Notes under the pieces: model-generated
The model's database searches: none
What the model saw: only the letters and a program-made list of their open reading frames with translations
What the model was told of the DNA's origin: nothing
NCBI RefSeq assembly: GCF_000143415.4
Contig: NW_003314278.1
Span: 710,845 to 774,844 of the forward strand
Direction of reading: 5' to 3'
DNA length: 64,000 nt
Source of the DNA: Selaginella moellendorffii
Taxonomy: Eukaryota; Streptophyta; Lycopodiopsida; Selaginellales; Selaginellaceae
Position numbers and translations under genes: made by a program
Shown: in pieces, positions 33,697 through 42,678 of the stretch
Layout of the letters: each line of letters starts with the position of its first letter
Position numbering within the stretch: the stretch's first letter is position 1

Positions 33697-34257
33697 ATGG
33701 ACGGCAAGACGCTGCTCCCATCGAGCTCCTCCCGCAGAATGGTTTCCTTCAAAGGAGCCACCCAGGTTCATGTCACCACGCTGGACGAAGTCGTAGCTGT
33801 GAATTCCTTCTTCACCATAGCTGTGTTCTTGGGCCTCTCGTTCTCCAGCACCAAAGCAGCCGCTTTGGAAACAGACTGCCCCGTCGGACCCGATGCAGTG
33901 AAGTACCTTTTCCTTTACGAAGTTCTCGCGTTTGCTTCCTTCCTATTCTCAAGCCTTGTAGCTCACGGACTCAAGCTCTACATCATATTCGCCAACAGCA
34001 CACACATCGAAGAATCCCAGGCCGCGGAGATTAACAACCGCCTCTTGAGGCTCGGAATGCTGGCGTCGGCCATAGGCTCTGTCGCTGGGACGATCTTCCT
34101 CATGCTGTCTATGATTAGTCTCATCGAGCTGAGGTTGGGGCCTTTTAGTTGTGATAGCAGCTGGACGGAACGCGCTGGAATCCCCCTCATAGTTTTGTCG
34201 GCCTCTGGTCTCCTCATCTTCATCTCATCTGTTCTCTTTGCTTTCATCGAACTCTAA
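33697..34257 (+). CDS. Four-helix membrane protein, MEE60-like (gene 2, right copy)
   Basis: Intronless, 186 codons. Differs from the left copy (29190-29747) by only a handful of residues (for example one extra residue near the N-terminus and 'THIEES' for 'NLIEES'). The very similar promoter stretch, present at about 29092-29140 and 33607-33655, was duplicated with it. Function unknown. Confidence 0.75.
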   Translation: MDGKTLLPSSSSRRMVSFKGATQVHVTTLDEVVAVNSFFTIAVFLGLSFSSTKAAALETDCPVGPDAVKYLFLYEVLAFASFLFSSLVAHGLKLYIIFANSTHIEESQAAEINNRLLRLGMLASAIGSVAGTIFLMLSMISLIELRLGPFSCDSSWTERAGIPLIVLSASGLLIFISSVLFAFIEL

Positions 34258-34306
34258 TGCGAATTCTACAAAACTTTTGGAAAAGAAAGCCTGTGCGTCC
34301 CAGAAA

Positions 34307-35517
34307 CTAGCCCGAGAGTTCTCCGTCTTCCACGTCATTCATCAAACTTGGCGGCTGGACCTCCATACTTTTCCATAGCAAGTCTGCCTGTCCTGGTAGA
34401 TCTCCGAGGAAATCATACATTTTCATATCGTCCTGCTCTTTGTCCTGCTCTTCGTCCTTGATTTCCTCTTCTCGAAACGTCTTACCAGTTTGCTCGACCA
34501 ACTCTTCCGCCACTGATTTAACAGGCGAAACAGCAAGCTTGACGGGCTTCGGCTCTTCTTCTACCATGGAAAACCTGTCTATATCGGACGGCAGCACGAC
34601 CCTGATCTCTGGAAACTCCAATACTGTCTTGAAAGAAAGCTGCTGGCGAAGAGATTCGTTGATGTTTAGCTCGTAGTACGATTCTTTGGCCTGATGGTTA
34701 CCAGAATTAGCAACCGGATACAAAACACACACACAAGTTCTTACATCATCGAGCTCTTTCTTGAAGAGAAGCTTCAGCTGATCTACTGGTTGCTGCAAAA
34801 ACTCCCGCAATTGGTGTCGAGCAGTCGGACTGTGCGACTGGGGCGATAAATGTTTCTCAAGCACAGTACCAAGGTTGACATGCTCGTCCAAACTGGAAAA
34901 AATAGAGGAATCGTGTCAGTCAATACACTTGAAGAGTCGAGCAGGGATGAACATACTTCTCGTCAACAAGGCGAATGTCGGTGGAATGAAAGATCCATTC
35001 AACTCTCCAGTACATGCACTTCCGCCTAGAGTGCATTTAAAGCTTTAGCAAAGAACAATCCGTGAGGAGGAAAGTGGGAGAGCTTACTTCCTGTTGAAGT
35101 ACGTGGTATTAGCTATCCTTCTCGACATTCCATTTGCCATGTGAACAAACTTGGTTTTGCGAAAGCGAGCCTGGTAGATCAGCTCCTTCAACACGCCCGG
35201 CTTGCGGCCTCCCACAAAAGACTTATATTTCGATCGCTTCGCAACATCAGCCACTCTCAGAGCCTCCTCGAGAAAATTATAATCTACAACTCCACATAAG
35301 AATCCTCACTAGGTGCAAATCGAATCCACTTACCCGACATGATCCGATTGTCATCGAAATCCGAGATTTTCACAAACGCTGTCGGATCGCGCTTCCCAGT
35401 GCAGCCGATTCGAGCCTTGTGCGCTTTCACACAGGGTAAGCCGCACGAGCGCAAGCCGCAGCCGGGGCACTTGTACTTGGCGGCGCTCTGCCCACACTCA
35501 TCGCATTTGCCGCTCAT
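34307..35517 (-). CDS. BCD1: Box C/D snoRNA assembly protein BCD1 (HIT zinc finger)
   Basis: Five exons (35334-35517, 35088-35283, 34957-35025, 34745-34892, 34307-34690) give 326 codons. The N-terminal zf-HIT domain is complete: 'CDECGQSAAKYKCPGCGLRSCGLPCVKAH' with its Cys/His ligands, followed by 'GCTGKRDPTAFV'. The next segment ('YNFLEEALRVADVAKRSKY', 'LIYQARFRKTKFVHMANGMSRR', 'YWRVEWIFHST') matches the BCD1/ZNHIT6 core. BCD1 is needed for box C/D snoRNP assembly in the nucleus. The acidic tail ('EEEIKDEEQDKEQDD') is variable. Part of this gene was copied to 29758-30482. Confidence 0.9.
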
Positions 35518-35571
35518 CGCGCCTCAACAAAACCCTAAACCCAATAACCCTAAGTCTTCACTCGCCCAAGA
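35518..35571. promoter_or_regulatory. Divergent promoter BCD1 / RHBD gene
   Basis: 54 bp between start codons, with a perfect telo-box AAACCCTAA at 35530-35538 and a second ACCCTAA nearby. Telo-boxes are common in promoters of plant ribosome-biogenesis genes, which fits BCD1. Confidence 0.55.
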
Positions 35572-36003
35572 ATGTGTATGCCGTGCTGTGTCAGCCTGGG
35601 ATCTACCACACATGGGAGGACTGCAGTGCACAGGTTTGCTGCGCTTGCTTCATTCTGGGCTTACATTTTTTCTAGGTTCATCGCTACCCCTGGTGCTCTG
35701 TTTAAGGGTTTTGCGACGCGCGCGGAAGCGGAAACTTACCTCGCATTGATGTCTGATTCTAAAGCGATGCCCCCCTCTGATCAGGCGGAAGTGCCGGATG
35801 CTGTAGATCATCTGGTGACACCCCAGCAGTCGGATTCTAACGTTCAGCCTCCTCGCATTGATTCTAATGTACGCTAAGATTCTTTGTGAGCATGTGTTGA
35901 TTTTGAGTTTGGTGTTTTGCAGAAAATGGAATATAGTGCCGACGGTAGACTTCTAACTTTTGCGTCAGAGGAGGATCTGTTTATCTACCTTGGCCTGAAA
36001 TAG
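35572..36003 (+). pseudogene. RNase H1 hybrid-binding-domain (RHBD) gene with frameshift
   Basis: Exon 1 translated in the frame of 35574 reads 'VYAVLCQPGIYHTWEDCSAQ', and after an intron (GT after 35632, ...TTCTAG) comes 'VHRYP'. One base out of frame it continues 'GALFKGFATRAEAETYLAL'. Together these are the RHBD (caulimovirus viroplasmin-like) domain that precedes RNase H in RNase H1. The frame that has an ATG (35572) scrambles the first half. A last exon (about 35924-36003) adds 'MEYSADGRLLTFASEEDLFIYLGLK'. No RNase H catalytic domain follows. Either a recent one-base lesion or a sequencing error explains this. A full RNase H1 lies 5 kb away (40564-41608). Confidence 0.6.
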
Positions 36004-36707
36004 CTCGAGTGATATTTATATGAAATGTCTATGTTTCTAATGGGAGAAATTATTTACAGATGGTCATACTAAGTGTGATTGAATAAATCTGTTAATTGAG
36101 GATTAGACCACTAGAAACAATAGCATATGCTGCCCAGTTAGATTTTGATTGTTATAATTTTGTTAAATTAAAAATTAAATTTATAAGATTCATGTCATGT
36201 ATTACCTTAGTTAGATAATATGCTAATTATATTAATATATTATATAAAATGTCTATTTAGGACTAAGGGGTATGATAGTAAGAGTGTCTTGGTAGACATG
36301 GTAAACTATCACTTAGTAAATATTAAAGGATTAAATTTAATACTGCAGGGGTTTTTAATACTAGCAAGTGCAAGTTAATAATATAAATTCTCATCACTGT
36401 GTTAAGTATATTTGACTTAAGGACAATTTATGATTTCCTTCCTTCGATCTAAATGCATATATACTAATTAATTTCTCACAATGTATATTTTAACAGTGTT
36501 TAAAAGAGCTACAACATCATTGCCCCTTTTATATGACCTTAAGTATATCAACAAGATTAAATATAAAATTTGTCTTGGCAATGAAGGTAGACAAAGTATA
36601 ATACAGAAGATGCTCAATTGACCAAAGTAATTATTTTCTCTCGGCTTCTTGGCTGGTCGGATGAGCAACAAGCTGCAAACGTCAAAGGCTATACCCCCCT
36701 GTTTGCT
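36004..36707. other. AT-rich spacer, nothing recognised
   Basis: About 700 bp, notably AT-rich at 36100-36600, with no coding or RNA signal I can identify. Confidence 0.4.
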
Positions 36708-37397
36708 TCATATGTACTTCTCGATGGTGGTAATCAAAGTGGTCTCCGGAACGCAGCCTATGACAGTGTCCAATCTCTCGCCTTGCTTGAAGATCATGCA
36801 CGTCGGGATGCTGCGAATTCCCAGCTCCGTTGCAGTCTTGGAGCTGTCATCGGTGTTAACTTTGTAACACTTGATCCTGCCCTTGTATTTCTCGGCAATG
36901 CTGTCGATCACCGGGTCCAGCATCCGGCACGGCCCGCACCAGGGAGCCCAGAAGTCCACCAAAACGGGAATCTCAGACTCGAGCACTAGAGATTTAAAGG
37001 TCGTGTCATCCACAGCTCCAGCTGGAGATCACAAAATCGAAGATCAGCATTGGAAAACATCATAGAAAAGACAAACTAAAAGTTCTCAAAATGAAAGTGC
37101 TACAGATCAGGCATTGGAATCCAATTGAATCTAGAGAAATCCACCTGGAGAGGCTTCCTTGGTCTCGGAAACGATGCAAGCGGCCGAGAATCGGCGCCTG
37201 AGAGCTCCCGTGCCTGTGCCGCCTCTCCGCTGCGATTTCAAGCTCGCGGATTTCCTCCACGACGCGCTGATTCTTGTCGACGACGAGGATGGAGAAGGCA
37301 ACGCTGCGAATGCGACGCTCGAGGACGACGCAGCTGCCGCGGGGCAAAACATAGAAGACGTGCACGTACCTGACGCGTCCACCACAGCAATCGCCAT
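36708..37397 (-). CDS. m-type thioredoxin (plastid)
   Basis: Two exons (37145-37397, 36708-37021) give 188 codons. The first about 75 residues are Ala/Ser/Arg-rich ('[20 protein letters not shown]', '[13 protein letters not shown]') and look like a chloroplast transit peptide. The domain contains the active site '[10 protein letters not shown]', then '[29 protein letters not shown]' with the conserved cis-Pro, and '[12 protein letters not shown]'. This set is closest to thioredoxin m, which reduces Calvin-cycle and other stromal enzymes using ferredoxin-thioredoxin reductase. An f, x or y type is less likely from these motifs. Confidence 0.9.
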
Positions 37398-37618
37398 TCT
37401 TCCTCCACTCCAAAGACCTAGGTCTGGGATAGAGGATTTTGGATGGACGCCATCATCTGGACCGTCCACGTACTGGATCAAACGGCCTTTAAACGCTCGT
37501 GGAAGCTTGTGGCTATGGTTTACTGGCACATCCACGCCGTTGGATGAGATTGACTCCAGTTAACTTAATGTAATGTTAATGTACACATTAATAGCTAAGA
37601 GGAGCAGTGACTTAACAT

Positions 37619-38963
37619 CTACCAGGGCCCAGTTAGCGTTCTCTTCAATGGCTTTGGCTTTGGTAAACACATAGGCTCGCTTTTGGATACAATTGCTTCC
37701 AATATCTGCGAAGAAAGGAAAATAAATCTCAGCAAGATTGATTTCTTTTCCAGTACCTTTGCTTGCTTTCTATCCCTCACTTCGCATTCTTCCTGCAAGT
37801 TTCCTCGTTGTTTTAGAAACCAAGGAGACAAAAAGTCCAAGGATCTGACCTGTTGCTTCTTGAGCCTCGTATTCTCTTCCTTGAGGTGGCTCACTTCGGC
37901 TTCCAGCTCCACTGTGTAAGCCTTGGAAAAACATAAAACAAATCTTTGTCTCAGCTTTGACATCATCAATGCTAAATATCAAGAGTAGACAGGAAGAAAG
38001 AGAACCAACCTGTTTGCGAGCTCGAGACCTCGCAGCCGACTCGCGATTCTTGATCATCCGTCGCTGCCTCCGCTCCAAAACCACCTCAACCGGTCCGTCC
38101 AGTCCCCTCTTCCGACCCCTTCCTTCCATCCCGAATCCCATCGAAGGAAGCCCAAAACCATTCCCTTGGCTGTCCGATCCGGGGCTCGGTGGAGAACTCG
38201 CTCCAAACATCCCAGCTTGTCCAAGCGCAGTCATAGCTCCTCCGTTTCCCATCTTTGAAGCGTTCATGTAAGCCGCCACCTCCACTTGCTGCTGGAGGAA
38301 CTGCTGCTGCTGGCGTTGCTGCTGCTGCTGCTGCTGCTGGTGTTGCTGCTGCTGCTGGTGCTGCTGCTGCTGCTGAGAGATCGCGGCAGCCATCGTCGCA
38401 GTATTCCCATACTGGTTCGACGCCAGCCAATCTCCCTGCTGGTTGGACTCCATACCCAGCGCAGCAGCGTGAGGAACTCCGCCTCCATTCGCAGTAGCCA
38501 CGACAGGCTTTGGGTCCTGAGCAGCGCCAGCTTCTTCGTTCATCACCCCGGCCTTGATGAGAAAATCCTCCAAAGTCATCTCTCCAAGAGTGGCTTGCGT
38601 TGCATGCGCCGCCTCTCGCCCATTCTCGCCTTGCGATTGATCCTCCTCGCCCGGCCGATGGATGCCCTTCCACACCTCGTCCACCGTCTTCCTGCTCAGA
38701 GTCCTCGGCAGCGGCGCCCGGAGGCTGGGCTGCCGGCACAGCGCGCTGTTGTCCGGCGCCATGGCCGCCGCCATTGCCTGGCTCTCCTCCGCGGTCCAGA
38801 TGTTCTTGAGGAACTCGTCCATGTTCATGGATCCGAAATTCTTCCCCGGCTCGCCGAGCGTCGTCTGGAGCTCGTCCAGCGTGAGCGAGTAAATGGAGGT
38901 CTGCCGAGCGATAGATCCCGCCCCATGCTTCGCCCCATCCTCGCCCGCCGCTGCCGCCGCCAT
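37619..38963 (-). CDS. Group A bZIP transcription factor, ABI5/AREB type
   Basis: Four exons (38010-38963, 37850-37921, 37757-37792, 37619-37705) give 382 codons. The conserved N-terminal phospho-regions are present: 'RQTSIYSLTLDELQTTLGEPGKNFGSMNMDEFLKNIW' (C1), 'LCRQPSLRAPLPRTLSRKTVDEVW' (C2) and 'TLGEMTLEDFLIKAGV' (C3). They contain RXXS/T sites that SnRK2 kinases phosphorylate in ABA signalling. A polyglutamine tract interrupted by His and Arg follows (about 38288-38372). The basic region is 'RRQRRMIKNRESAARSRARKQ', then leucine heptads and a C-terminal 'LKRTLTGPW' (C4). It should bind ABRE (ACGTG) elements in the nucleus. Translation from the ATG at 38963. Confidence 0.93.
38288..38372 (+). 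repeat. CTG/CAG trinucleotide tract in bZIP exon
   Basis: Imperfect GCT/CTG repeat on the plus strand that encodes mixed Gln/His on the minus strand. Likely length-polymorphic. Confidence 0.8.
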
Positions 38964-39399
38964 CGCAAATCCGCGCGCTGGATACACACCTCAATCTGGC
39001 ATCCGAAGCAGCTAGATTCCGCGATCCATGTCGCTCACGCTCGCCATAGCCCACATTCTAGAAGGCTCGCTTTCCCCACGCAAGAGCACAAACCCTAGGT
39101 AAACCATGAGAATCGAGTCGTACGGAAATAGGGGCAGGTGTCACCCCCTAGAGCTTCTTGCGCGGCCTGGCCCCCGTGCACCGCGTTGGGTGCCAACACG
39201 TGTCCAAGCAGTACGAAAATCATACGGTGCATCGTATTTCTAGCACGCTACATACGGCAGCTTTTTTACGAGCTTGGGCTTGGAGCGTTTTTCATGAGCT
39301 CTTCTGCTTTCTTGTTGAGCGAGGTCTGGATGTAGCCTGTGGAACCATGCTCAAAGTCAGCTATGAAGAGCGATCGAAAGCTTGGATTTCTTTTTTTGC
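38964..39399. other. Intergenic between bZIP and PRAT-family gene
   Basis: Upstream region of the bZIP gene. AACCCTAGG (telo-box-like) at about 39089-39099; nothing else recognised. Confidence 0.4.
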
Positions 39400-40134
39400 T
39401 CACCGATGGGAAGCCCGGCTACTGCTCCAAGAACAATCCCCAGAGATGATGTCCTCAATCGCCATCTCAACGATCCTGGCACTGTTTGATCAAATCGTTA
39501 GAAAGATCGAGCGAGAACGAGAAATGCGGAGGCTCTAGAGAGGAAATGCGAAGTGAAAACGAATGCCTGCGAAAGAGCGAAACTTACAAACAAGTCCCAG
39601 GGTTGCAGCGGTGGCGCTCGCAGCGATGGCGGTGTTGAAAGCATCATCCACGTCTCTGTAGATCGCAAGAGCGTGCTGGAGGCCACAGTACATGGACGTG
39701 AAGAATCCAAGCTTGGCGCCTCCCGACACCGTTCCTCCTGCGACTCTCACGAATCTTTGCTCCCAAACGTTCCTCCAAACTCTTTGCCGCTCGTTCCAAG
39801 TGCTACTTCCGGCCTGGGATGGAAGAAAAGGTTGCCAGTGCTACAACAACACACCAAACGAATGAAAATCTAAAGGGAGCAAATGAAGTAAAATCTCACA
39901 GCGGATGCTCGACCCTCCTTTAGCCCTCCAAAGATCATGCCCGCCACGATACCGATCGTCGTCTTGGATCCCCAGTCCTCAAACGCATCCTGGACCCTCT
40001 TGGACTGCAAAATTTCCGCATAATTCTCTATCCGCTATACTCCAGGAGAATCGAGAACCTACATTGAGATCGAAGCGATCGACTGGCGCAGGCGCCTCCT
40101 CCGCAGCCGCCATCGTCGTGGATTGCTGATCCAT
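39400..40134 (-). CDS. Tim17/Tim22/Tim23 (PRAT)-family membrane protein
   Basis: Exon 1 (40063-40134) encodes 'MDQQSTTMAAAEEAPAPVDRFDLN', exon 2 (39900-40004) 'SKRVQDAFEDWGSKTTIGIVAGMIFGG', and exon 3 (up to 39813) 'RVAGGTVSGGAKLGFFTSMYCGLQHALAIYRDVDDAFNTAIAAS'. The Gly/Ala-rich spans with the RX3D spacing ('YRDVDD') fit the PRAT signature of mitochondrial and plastid inner-membrane proteins. A TIMMDC1-like complex I assembly factor is a plausible closer match. The 3' end is unresolved: joining exon 3 to the next exon at the best splice sites gives a stop at the junction, although a hydrophobic reading ('LGIVLGAVAGLPIG') follows in a neighbouring frame. Confidence 0.6.
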
Positions 40135-40223
40135 GAGAGCTCCTAAAACCCGAATAGAGAAGAAGCTCCCATAAACCCTATTTCATACTTTAGGGTTCTT
40201 GCGAAGAGCGAAGGCGCGGCATC
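40135..40223. promoter_or_regulatory. Divergent promoter PRAT gene / small membrane protein gene
   Basis: 89 bp between starts. It carries two telo-box-like motifs in opposite orientation, AAACCCTA at about 40173-40180 and TTTAGGGTT at about 40189-40197, facing each gene. Confidence 0.55.
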
Positions 40224-40463
40224 ATGAGGAAGATCGCAGACATCGGGTACAAGACGGTGACATCGCTGCTGGGCGTCGCGACCATCTACCTCGGGATCAA
40301 TTTCTCCATGAATTTGTATTCCGCGATCCAGTGGCACATCGAGCACAGAGTAAGGCGCTCTTTCTTTTTGCCCTTAAAATGCAGCATTTTTTCTTCTTCT
40401 TTCTTCTACCAGAACGATCCAAAGGAGGAAATCCAAGTCCCGCAACAGCCCCAGCAAGGATGA
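40224..40463 (+). CDS. Small single-span membrane protein, 58 residues
   Basis: Two exons (40224-40349, 40413-40463) join in frame. 'MRKIADIGYKTVTSLLGVATIYLGINFSMNLYSAIQWHIEHR' contains one hydrophobic span, followed by a short Gln/Pro-rich polar tail. Tiny one-span proteins like this are common among mitochondrial respiratory-chain accessory or assembly factors, and the neighbour is a mitochondrial-type PRAT gene. I do not recognise the family, so the location is a guess. Splice sites and frame support a real gene. Confidence 0.6.
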   Translation: MRKIADIGYKTVTSLLGVATIYLGINFSMNLYSAIQWHIEHRVRRSFFLPLKCSIFSSSFFYQNDPKEEIQVPQQPQQG

Positions 40464-40563
40464 TCGCGCTCCAGAAAAATAACAGCGTCTCAACTCCTTG
40501 AAGAGCTCACGAACTTGGTCTCTAGAATCACGAGATGAAAGAAATGTAAGTAGGCTTCCATTT

Positions 40564-41608
40564 TCAATACACTCGAGCTTCATTACCTGGCAGTGTGACT
40601 CCAATGTTGGCCAGCTGATCGGCTAGAGGATTAAATTCCTGATACCAGCCAGGAGAAACTTTCGATCAAACAAGAAAACCTGGGCTTTCGCTCACTCTAT
40701 CGACGTGTTGGATTTTAAACTCCAAGAACTGCGATTTGAGGTACATTGCTTCCTGCCAGAGATCTTTGAGCCCTTCATTCCGAACTTTCCAGTGCTCCAT
40801 TATCTGATGAAACTCGTCCGTAGAATGAAAGAACTGTAAGAAAAGCTTTTACCTGTTCACAGACTAGCTTGGAATCTCCTTTCACAATTATCTTTTTAAT
40901 CCCCTTGTCTAGTGCTGTTTTCAAGCCCAGGATCAAGCCACGGTACTCGGCAACGTTGTTGGTTGCGTGACCCACACCTTCGCTCATCTCACATTCCTGG
41001 ATCATAATAAGCTGCGAGTGAGTACCCAAGAAAACACAATTTTTTAACAGGAAAAATCTTACCACATTGCCATCTGGGTCTTTGAGAAGAGCTCCAGCTC
41101 CAGCTCTTCCCGGGTTCCCTTTCGATGCACCATCAAACTCTACCTGGTACACTCGTCCGGCTTGAATCGGTACAGCTCCTTGCTTGACCTTGGAGCAGCT
41201 GGACGAGGAAACATGGACTAGTTCCTGGAGCAAAAGAAAGTTCCAACTTTGTTTCAAAAGAAAGACGTTGAGCTACCTCGGCAGAGACGGCATCAGCGGA
41301 GATGCAAGCGATTTTCGGTCTTGGCTTGGCGACTGCTGCATCACCCATCACCGAACGAAGTACGGCCTCGGTCTTGGTTGGGCTGATCCCGTTCATGTAG
41401 CTCTCCGCGTCACTGAAGGAGCTGAAGCTCTTGTACTCACAGCCTTTGAATCCATCAGTCTCCAAAAAGGAAGAACAAAACGAAAGATTTTAGAAAAGAA
41501 GAGAAAGAGAAGAGCTCAATCGAGTACCTGGCGTTTGCATTGATCCCAGCTCTCGTAGATACCTGGCTGCCTCCCCTTGCGAACGGCATACACCTTCGTC
41601 TTTCCCAT
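40564..41608 (-). CDS. RNase H1 with N-terminal hybrid-binding domain
   Basis: Six exons (41528-41608, 41277-41459, 41063-41224, 40853-41011, 40696-40803, 40564-40638) give 255 codons. The RHBD is 'VYAVRKGRQPGIYESWDQCKRQ' plus 'CEYKSFSSFSDAESYM'. The type 1 RNase H fold has its four acidic residues in place: 'VEFDGASKGNPG' (Asp), 'NNVAEYRGL' (Glu), 'VKGDSKLV' (Asp) and 'NPLADQLAN' (Asp). It cleaves RNA in RNA-DNA hybrids. No strong transit peptide is visible, so nuclear or cytosolic action is more likely than organellar. It diverges from the TLC gene by 55 bp. The last exon reads through a possible donor to a nearby stop, so the C-terminus could differ. Confidence 0.88.
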
Positions 41609-41663
41609 GAGCCTCACTTCTTAGCTTTAGGGCGAGCTCGCAAGCTAAATCACAGTCCCAACC
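41609..41663. promoter_or_regulatory. Divergent promoter RNase H1 / TLC-domain gene
   Basis: 55 bp between starts, so the two genes must overlap in 5' UTR or promoter. It contains CTTTAGGGCG, only a partial telo-box. Confidence 0.45.
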
Positions 41664-42647
41664 ATGGCCGAGCGCGAGAACAAGGTCCCCGACTTCGCCG
41701 CCTGGCTGTTTGGAAGTATGATGCTTGTGTGGCTGCTGGTCGTAGCTAGCGAATTGCTCAATGGTCGATCGCGGCTACTGCCCATCATCGCCGGTTTCGT
41801 GTTCTTCCAGTCTTTCAATGGAGCTCTCGGCTCCTCCCTCTCCAGGCACAAAATTCGTCTCACACCAGCTTCTTCACCCCACGACTTCACGAACATTGGT
41901 GTCTCGTTGCTGCACTCGTTGCTCGTGTCTCTCTCTGGTACGCGAAGAATTCCTTCCCACATCTCTTTCTTCATTGCGCTAGAAACTTGGCTTTCCTCCA
42001 GTTGGAGCTTGCGTGCTCGTCGAGCTCTACCGCACTGGATCCGTCGCAAAAATGCTGGAGTTTGAAAGCTTGTACTCTCGCTCTTGGCCTGGAGCGTACT
42101 CGGTGCTAGCCTTCTCCTGTGGCTACTTCGCCTATGACCAAGTCGACATGATTCGCAGGCACCTCTATCAAGGATGGTTTCCTCCGCTTCTCGTCCATCA
42201 CTGGCTGCTGCTAAACTGCTTCACCCTGGCACTCCTCCGGAACGTTTCTATAAACTATCTAGTTCTCACGCTACTCTGCGAGGTGACTAAAACTTCCCTT
42301 GCATTGCTACCTTCACCTGGACCAACTTCATTAGCTTCTAACAGATGCACTCGGTGTTCCTGCACTGGAGACGCATAAGCCGGATGACGGGCATACGAAA
42401 GCTCGGTAGCGTCGCCGTGATCACGGAATGGATTCTCAACTGGATCACTTACTTCACTTCCAGATTACTAGTGCATGGAGTCATATCCGTGAAGCTCTAC
42501 ATGGATGCCACCAAGTTCCCCAGTAAGATTGAATTGCTACTAGCTAGCTCAGGAATGCTCGGCCTGGACGTTCTAAACATCGTGCTTGGGCTGGATCTAT
42601 GCCGGGCCTGCATGAAGGAGATGAGAACCAAGAAAGCACGAGCTTGA
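41664..42647 (+). CDS. TLC-domain (TRAM-LAG1-CLN8) membrane protein
   Basis: Three exons (41664-41937, 42002-42282, 42345-42647) give 285 codons. Several hydrophobic spans are visible ('MMLVWLLVVASELL', 'LLPIIAGFVFFQSF', 'YLVLTLLCE', 'VITEWILNWITYF'). The TLC core includes 'YFAYDQVDMI' and 'LLVHHWLLLNCF', with the paired His that TLC proteins place before a span, then 'FLHWRRI' further on. The ceramide-synthase Lag motif is absent, so it is not a LAG1 ceramide synthase. It looks more like the TLCD/TMEM56 branch, ER or plasma-membrane proteins involved in lipid composition. Confidence 0.82.
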
Positions 42648-42678
42648 CAAACAAAAACACACATACCTGGATTGTTTC

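Larger units (their letters stand above)
30483..35103. repeat. Segmental tandem duplication, right copy
   Basis: Right copy of the duplicated block, about 4.6 kb. It holds a broken Ole e 1-like copy, the intact GH17 gene, intact membrane-protein genes 1 and 2, and the intact BCD1 3' exons. Homology to the left copy ends inside BCD1 exon 2, near 35103. Confidence 0.85.
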
